Below are positions 61,993-64,000 of a stretch of 64,000 nucleotides of DNA, one piece after another. A program made the translations under genes and the position numbers. The first letter of the stretch is position 1; the number at the start of each line of letters is the position of its first letter. The notes beneath the pieces were generated by a model that worked only from the letters and a program-made list of their open reading frames with translations, had not been told where the DNA came from and did no database searches. This DNA is from Chitinimonas_A lacunae (GTDB lineage: Bacteria > Pseudomonadota > Gammaproteobacteria > Burkholderiales > Chitinimonadaceae): assembly GCF_042650885.1 (NCBI RefSeq), contig NZ_JBHSBU010000001.1, forward strand, positions 372,001-436,000. Direction: 5' to 3'.

Positions 61993-62670
61993 TCAGGCGC
62001 TCGGGGCCCGGTCGAGCGGGGTCTGGCTGTGAAACCCGTTCCAGTAATAGAAAAATTCACGGGCAACATCGATAAACGCCCGCCGCGTGTCCTCCTTGGA
62101 AAAGAGCGTCAGCATGGCATCGACACCGGCGCGGTAGGCAGTGGGCATCGGCATGGCGTCGCGGATCACGAACAGCAGCAGCTTGAGCAGCCGCTCGCGT
62201 AGATCGATCACTGCGTCGTCGGCACCGCGCGCCGACAGTTCGACCAGATAGTGCTGTAGGCACTCCGGCTCTTGCTGGGACCAGGGGTGGCGGTCCATGC
62301 GCTCGAACATATCGATCAGACTGCCGCTGATATCGAGTGGCACCGGGTCGAGCGTCAGCGCCTCGGCGCTGTTGAGGCGGGCGATGGTTTTCAGGTCGCC
62401 CAGCCAGAACGGGTGGAATTCCCGCGCTGCGCTGATGATCTCGATTTGTTGCTCGTTGGGAAAATTGTTCTGGATTTGATCGACGGCACGGCGGTAGCCC
62501 GCGTCGTCATCGTCGATAAAGCGTCCGGCCTGGGCTTCAAGCGCCGATAGCAGATGTCGCAAGATATGCTTGCGTTGATTGATCAGGCTGGTTGCCGCGC
62601 CCTTGGTTTTCAGCAGATTCAGGTAGGCGGCCAGCGAAGTTTCGGCGTGCTGCGATTCGTACGTCGGCAT
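61993..62670 (-). CDS. unknown protein, paralog of the following gene, two AREFF modules
   Basis: A 225-residue soluble protein starting MPTYESQHAETSLAAY. The first module is LRHLLSALEAQ... with YRRAVDQIQNNFPN and AAREFHPFWLG (about 44-91). The second is LLKLLLFVIRDA... with YRAGVDAMLTLFSK and VAREFFYYWNG (about 161-212). Shared pattern: Leu-rich helix, YRxxVDxhxxhF, about 12 residues, AREFFxYWxG. There is no Pro-rich linker, unlike its paralog. It is divergent from the ABC-F gene, with 99 bases between starts. Function is unknown. Confidence 0.75.
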   Translation of the reverse strand: MPTYESQHAETSLAAYLNLLKTKGAATSLINQRKHILRHLLSALEAQAGRFIDDDDAGYRRAVDQIQNNFPNEQQIEIISAAREFHPFWLGDLKTIARLNSAEALTLDPVPLDISGSLIDMFERMDRHPWSQQEPECLQHYLVELSARGADDAVIDLRERLLKLLLFVIRDAMPMPTAYRAGVDAMLTLFSKEDTRRAFIDVAREFFYYWNGFHSQTPLDRAPSA

Positions 62671-62769
62671 GACCGTTGGGCGCTCGGAAGAACTTGTTTT
62701 TGGATTCTAGTTGATTTGTTCTACCTTGCCAGAACGCGGCAAGTCCCGTCCGTCTGGTAAAATCCGGCA

Positions 62770-64000
62770 ATGATTCGTCTAGCCTCGCTCAGTTTGCGAC
62801 GCGGTCAGAAGCAGTTGCTCGACCGGGTCGATCTCGTCCTCCATCGTGGTCAGCGTGTCGGCGTCGTCGGCGCCAACGGTGCAGGGAAATCCAGTCTGTT
62901 TGCCCTCTTGCGCGGCGAGCTGCTGCCCGATGGCGGCGATTACGACCGCCCGCCCGGGCTGGTGATCGCCTCGGTGCGGCAGGAAACCCCGGCGCTCGAT
63001 ACCTCGGCGCTCGATTATGTGCTCGATGGCGACGCCGAGTTGCGTATGGTGCAGCGCATGCTCGTTGCCAGCGAAGGCGACGGCGTGGTCCATGCCGAAT
63101 GGCTTGGCCGCTTTGAAGCGGTTGACGGCTATTCGGCCGAGGCACGGGCGGGCAAGCTGCTCTATGGCCTGGGCTTTTCTGCCGAGCAATTGCGTCAGCC
63201 CGTGGCCGGTTTCTCGGGCGGCTGGCGGATGCGCCTCAATCTGGCCCAGGCGCTGATGTGCCGCTCCGACCTGCTGCTGCTCGACGAACCCACCAACCAC
63301 CTCGATCTCGAAGCCGTCCTATGGCTCGAAGGCTGGCTGACCAGCTATCCAGGCACCTTATTGCTGATCTCGCACGACCGTGATTTCCTCGACGCCACGG
63401 TCAACCATATCGCCCATCTGCAACAGGGGCGCATTGAGCTCTATACCGGCAACTACGCTGATTTCGAAGAACAGAAAGCCACCCGGCTGGCCCAGCAACA
63501 GGCAGCGTTCGACAAGCAGCAGCGCGAAATCGCCCATCTGCAATCGTTCGTCGATCGTTTCCGTGCCAAGGCCACCAAGGCCCGGCAGGCGCAATCGCGC
63601 ATCAAGGCGCTCGAGCGCATGGAGCGCATTGCCGCGGCCCATGTCGATTCCCCGTTCGAATTCTCGTTCCGTGACGCCGAAGCCAGCCCCAATCCGCTGC
63701 TGCGCATCGAGGCCGGCCGCGTCGGTTACAGCGAGCGTCCGGTGCTCGATCGGCTGAATTTCAGCATCGAAGCCGGTGCCCGCATCGCCTTGCTTGGCCG
63801 CAATGGCGCCGGCAAATCCACCCTGATCAAGCTGTTGGCGGGCGAGTTGTCGCTCGCCACCGGTGAGCGCCACGAAGGCCGTGGGCTCAAGATCGGCTAT
63901 TTCGCCCAGCACCAGCTCGAACATCTGCGGCTCGATCAGAGCCCGCTGTGGCATCTGCAAAAACTCGATCCGACCGCGCGCGAGCAGGAGCTGCGCGATT
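62770..64000 (+). CDS. yheS: ABC-F family ATPase, YheS type (3' end outside window)
   Basis: The first 410 codons of a cytosolic ABC-F protein, starting MIRLASLSLRRGQKQLLDRV at 62770. ABC-F proteins have two fused ATPase domains and act on the ribosome rather than in transport. First domain: Walker A GANGAGKSSL, signature FSGGWRMRLNLAQAL, Walker B LLLLDEPTNHLDLEAV and switch His ISHDRDFLD. The interdomain linker is rich in Arg, Lys and Gln (QSFVDRFRAKATKARQAQSR). The second Walker A is GRNGAGKSTLIKLL. The sequence resembles E. coli YheS throughout. The frame is open to the window end. Confidence 0.93.
   Translation, partial: MIRLASLSLRRGQKQLLDRVDLVLHRGQRVGVVGANGAGKSSLFALLRGELLPDGGDYDRPPGLVIASVRQETPALDTSALDYVLDGDAELRMVQRMLVASEGDGVVHAEWLGRFEAVDGYSAEARAGKLLYGLGFSAEQLRQPVAGFSGGWRMRLNLAQALMCRSDLLLLDEPTNHLDLEAVLWLEGWLTSYPGTLLLISHDRDFLDATVNHIAHLQQGRIELYTGNYADFEEQKATRLAQQQAAFDKQQREIAHLQSFVDRFRAKATKARQAQSRIKALERMERIAAAHVDSPFEFSFRDAEASPNPLLRIEAGRVGYSERPVLDRLNFSIEAGARIALLGRNGAGKSTLIKLLAGELSLATGERHEGRGLKIGYFAQHQLEHLRLDQSPLWHLQKLDPTAREQELRD

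Noticed and set aside
1..64000. CRISPR array, prophage, integron or conjugative genes
   Set aside because: No regularly spaced repeats, phage structural genes, integrases or transfer genes were seen. Only one truncated transposase is present.

Overview
The window is a high-GC, gene-dense stretch of bacterial chromosome. Gene order points to a betaproteobacterium, probably of the order Neisseriales: truA-trpF-trpB-trpA-accD behind fimV, phaC-phaA, glyA/nrdR/ribD, a prp methylcitrate cluster with a divergent prpR, and an aromatic amino acid set (pheA, a hisC-like gene, a DAHP synthase gene and tyrA) within 7 kb. There is no rRNA, canonical tRNA, CRISPR array or prophage. The only mobile-element trace is a truncated IS630-type transposase.

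Layout. 1-471: edge of a PAP2 phosphatase gene, then a 1.1 kb lower-GC patch of decayed small ORFs. 1618-8436: RND efflux operon (outer membrane lipoprotein, pump, adaptor) with a divergent TetR regulator and a palindromic operator between them. 8628-16599: a small secreted protein, then pheA, a LOG-family gene, a HisC-like gene, elbB, an attenuator with a Phe/Tyr-rich leader peptide, DAHP synthase, a PilJ-like periplasmic protein and tyrA. 17070-19264: dsbA, two small DUF genes and the IS remnant. 19588-25537: phaA/phaC, a D,D-endopeptidase, cysM and a ComEA-like gene. 25784-35482: hpt, glyA, a lipoprotein aminopeptidase, copA-cueR with a MerR-type promoter, an NTF2-like gene, nrdR, a membrane protein and ribD. 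35876-42797: prpB-GNAT-prpC-hypothetical-prpD opposite prpR. 43048-54596: ferredoxin, gluQ, fimV, a membrane protein, truA-trpFBA-accD, a FemAB-like gene and an alpha/beta hydrolase. 54871-64000: a DUF1631 gene, a zinc-ribbon/slipin operon preceded by a tRNA-like structured RNA and a sigma-54 promoter, another hydrolase, two paralogous unknown genes and the start of a YheS-type ABC-F gene.

Main points of interest. (1) The slipin operon leader carries a perfect tRNA T-arm, a D-loop-like segment downstream of it (permuted order) and a GGUCCGA motif, so it looks like a bacterial Y RNA (YrlA-like) tRNA mimic. A -24/-12 promoter lies about 100 nt upstream. This resembles sigma-54-driven RNA-repair loci, but no Ro60 or RtcB gene is in the window. 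(2) The HisC-like aminotransferase has His in place of the PLP-binding lysine, and the whole protein contains one lysine. (3) A 16-residue leader peptide with 7 Phe/Tyr codons followed by an intrinsic terminator precedes the DAHP synthase gene. (4) Two adjacent unknown proteins are paralogs, and each holds two copies of one module.

All calls come from reading the sequence. No database search, alignment or folding program was run.
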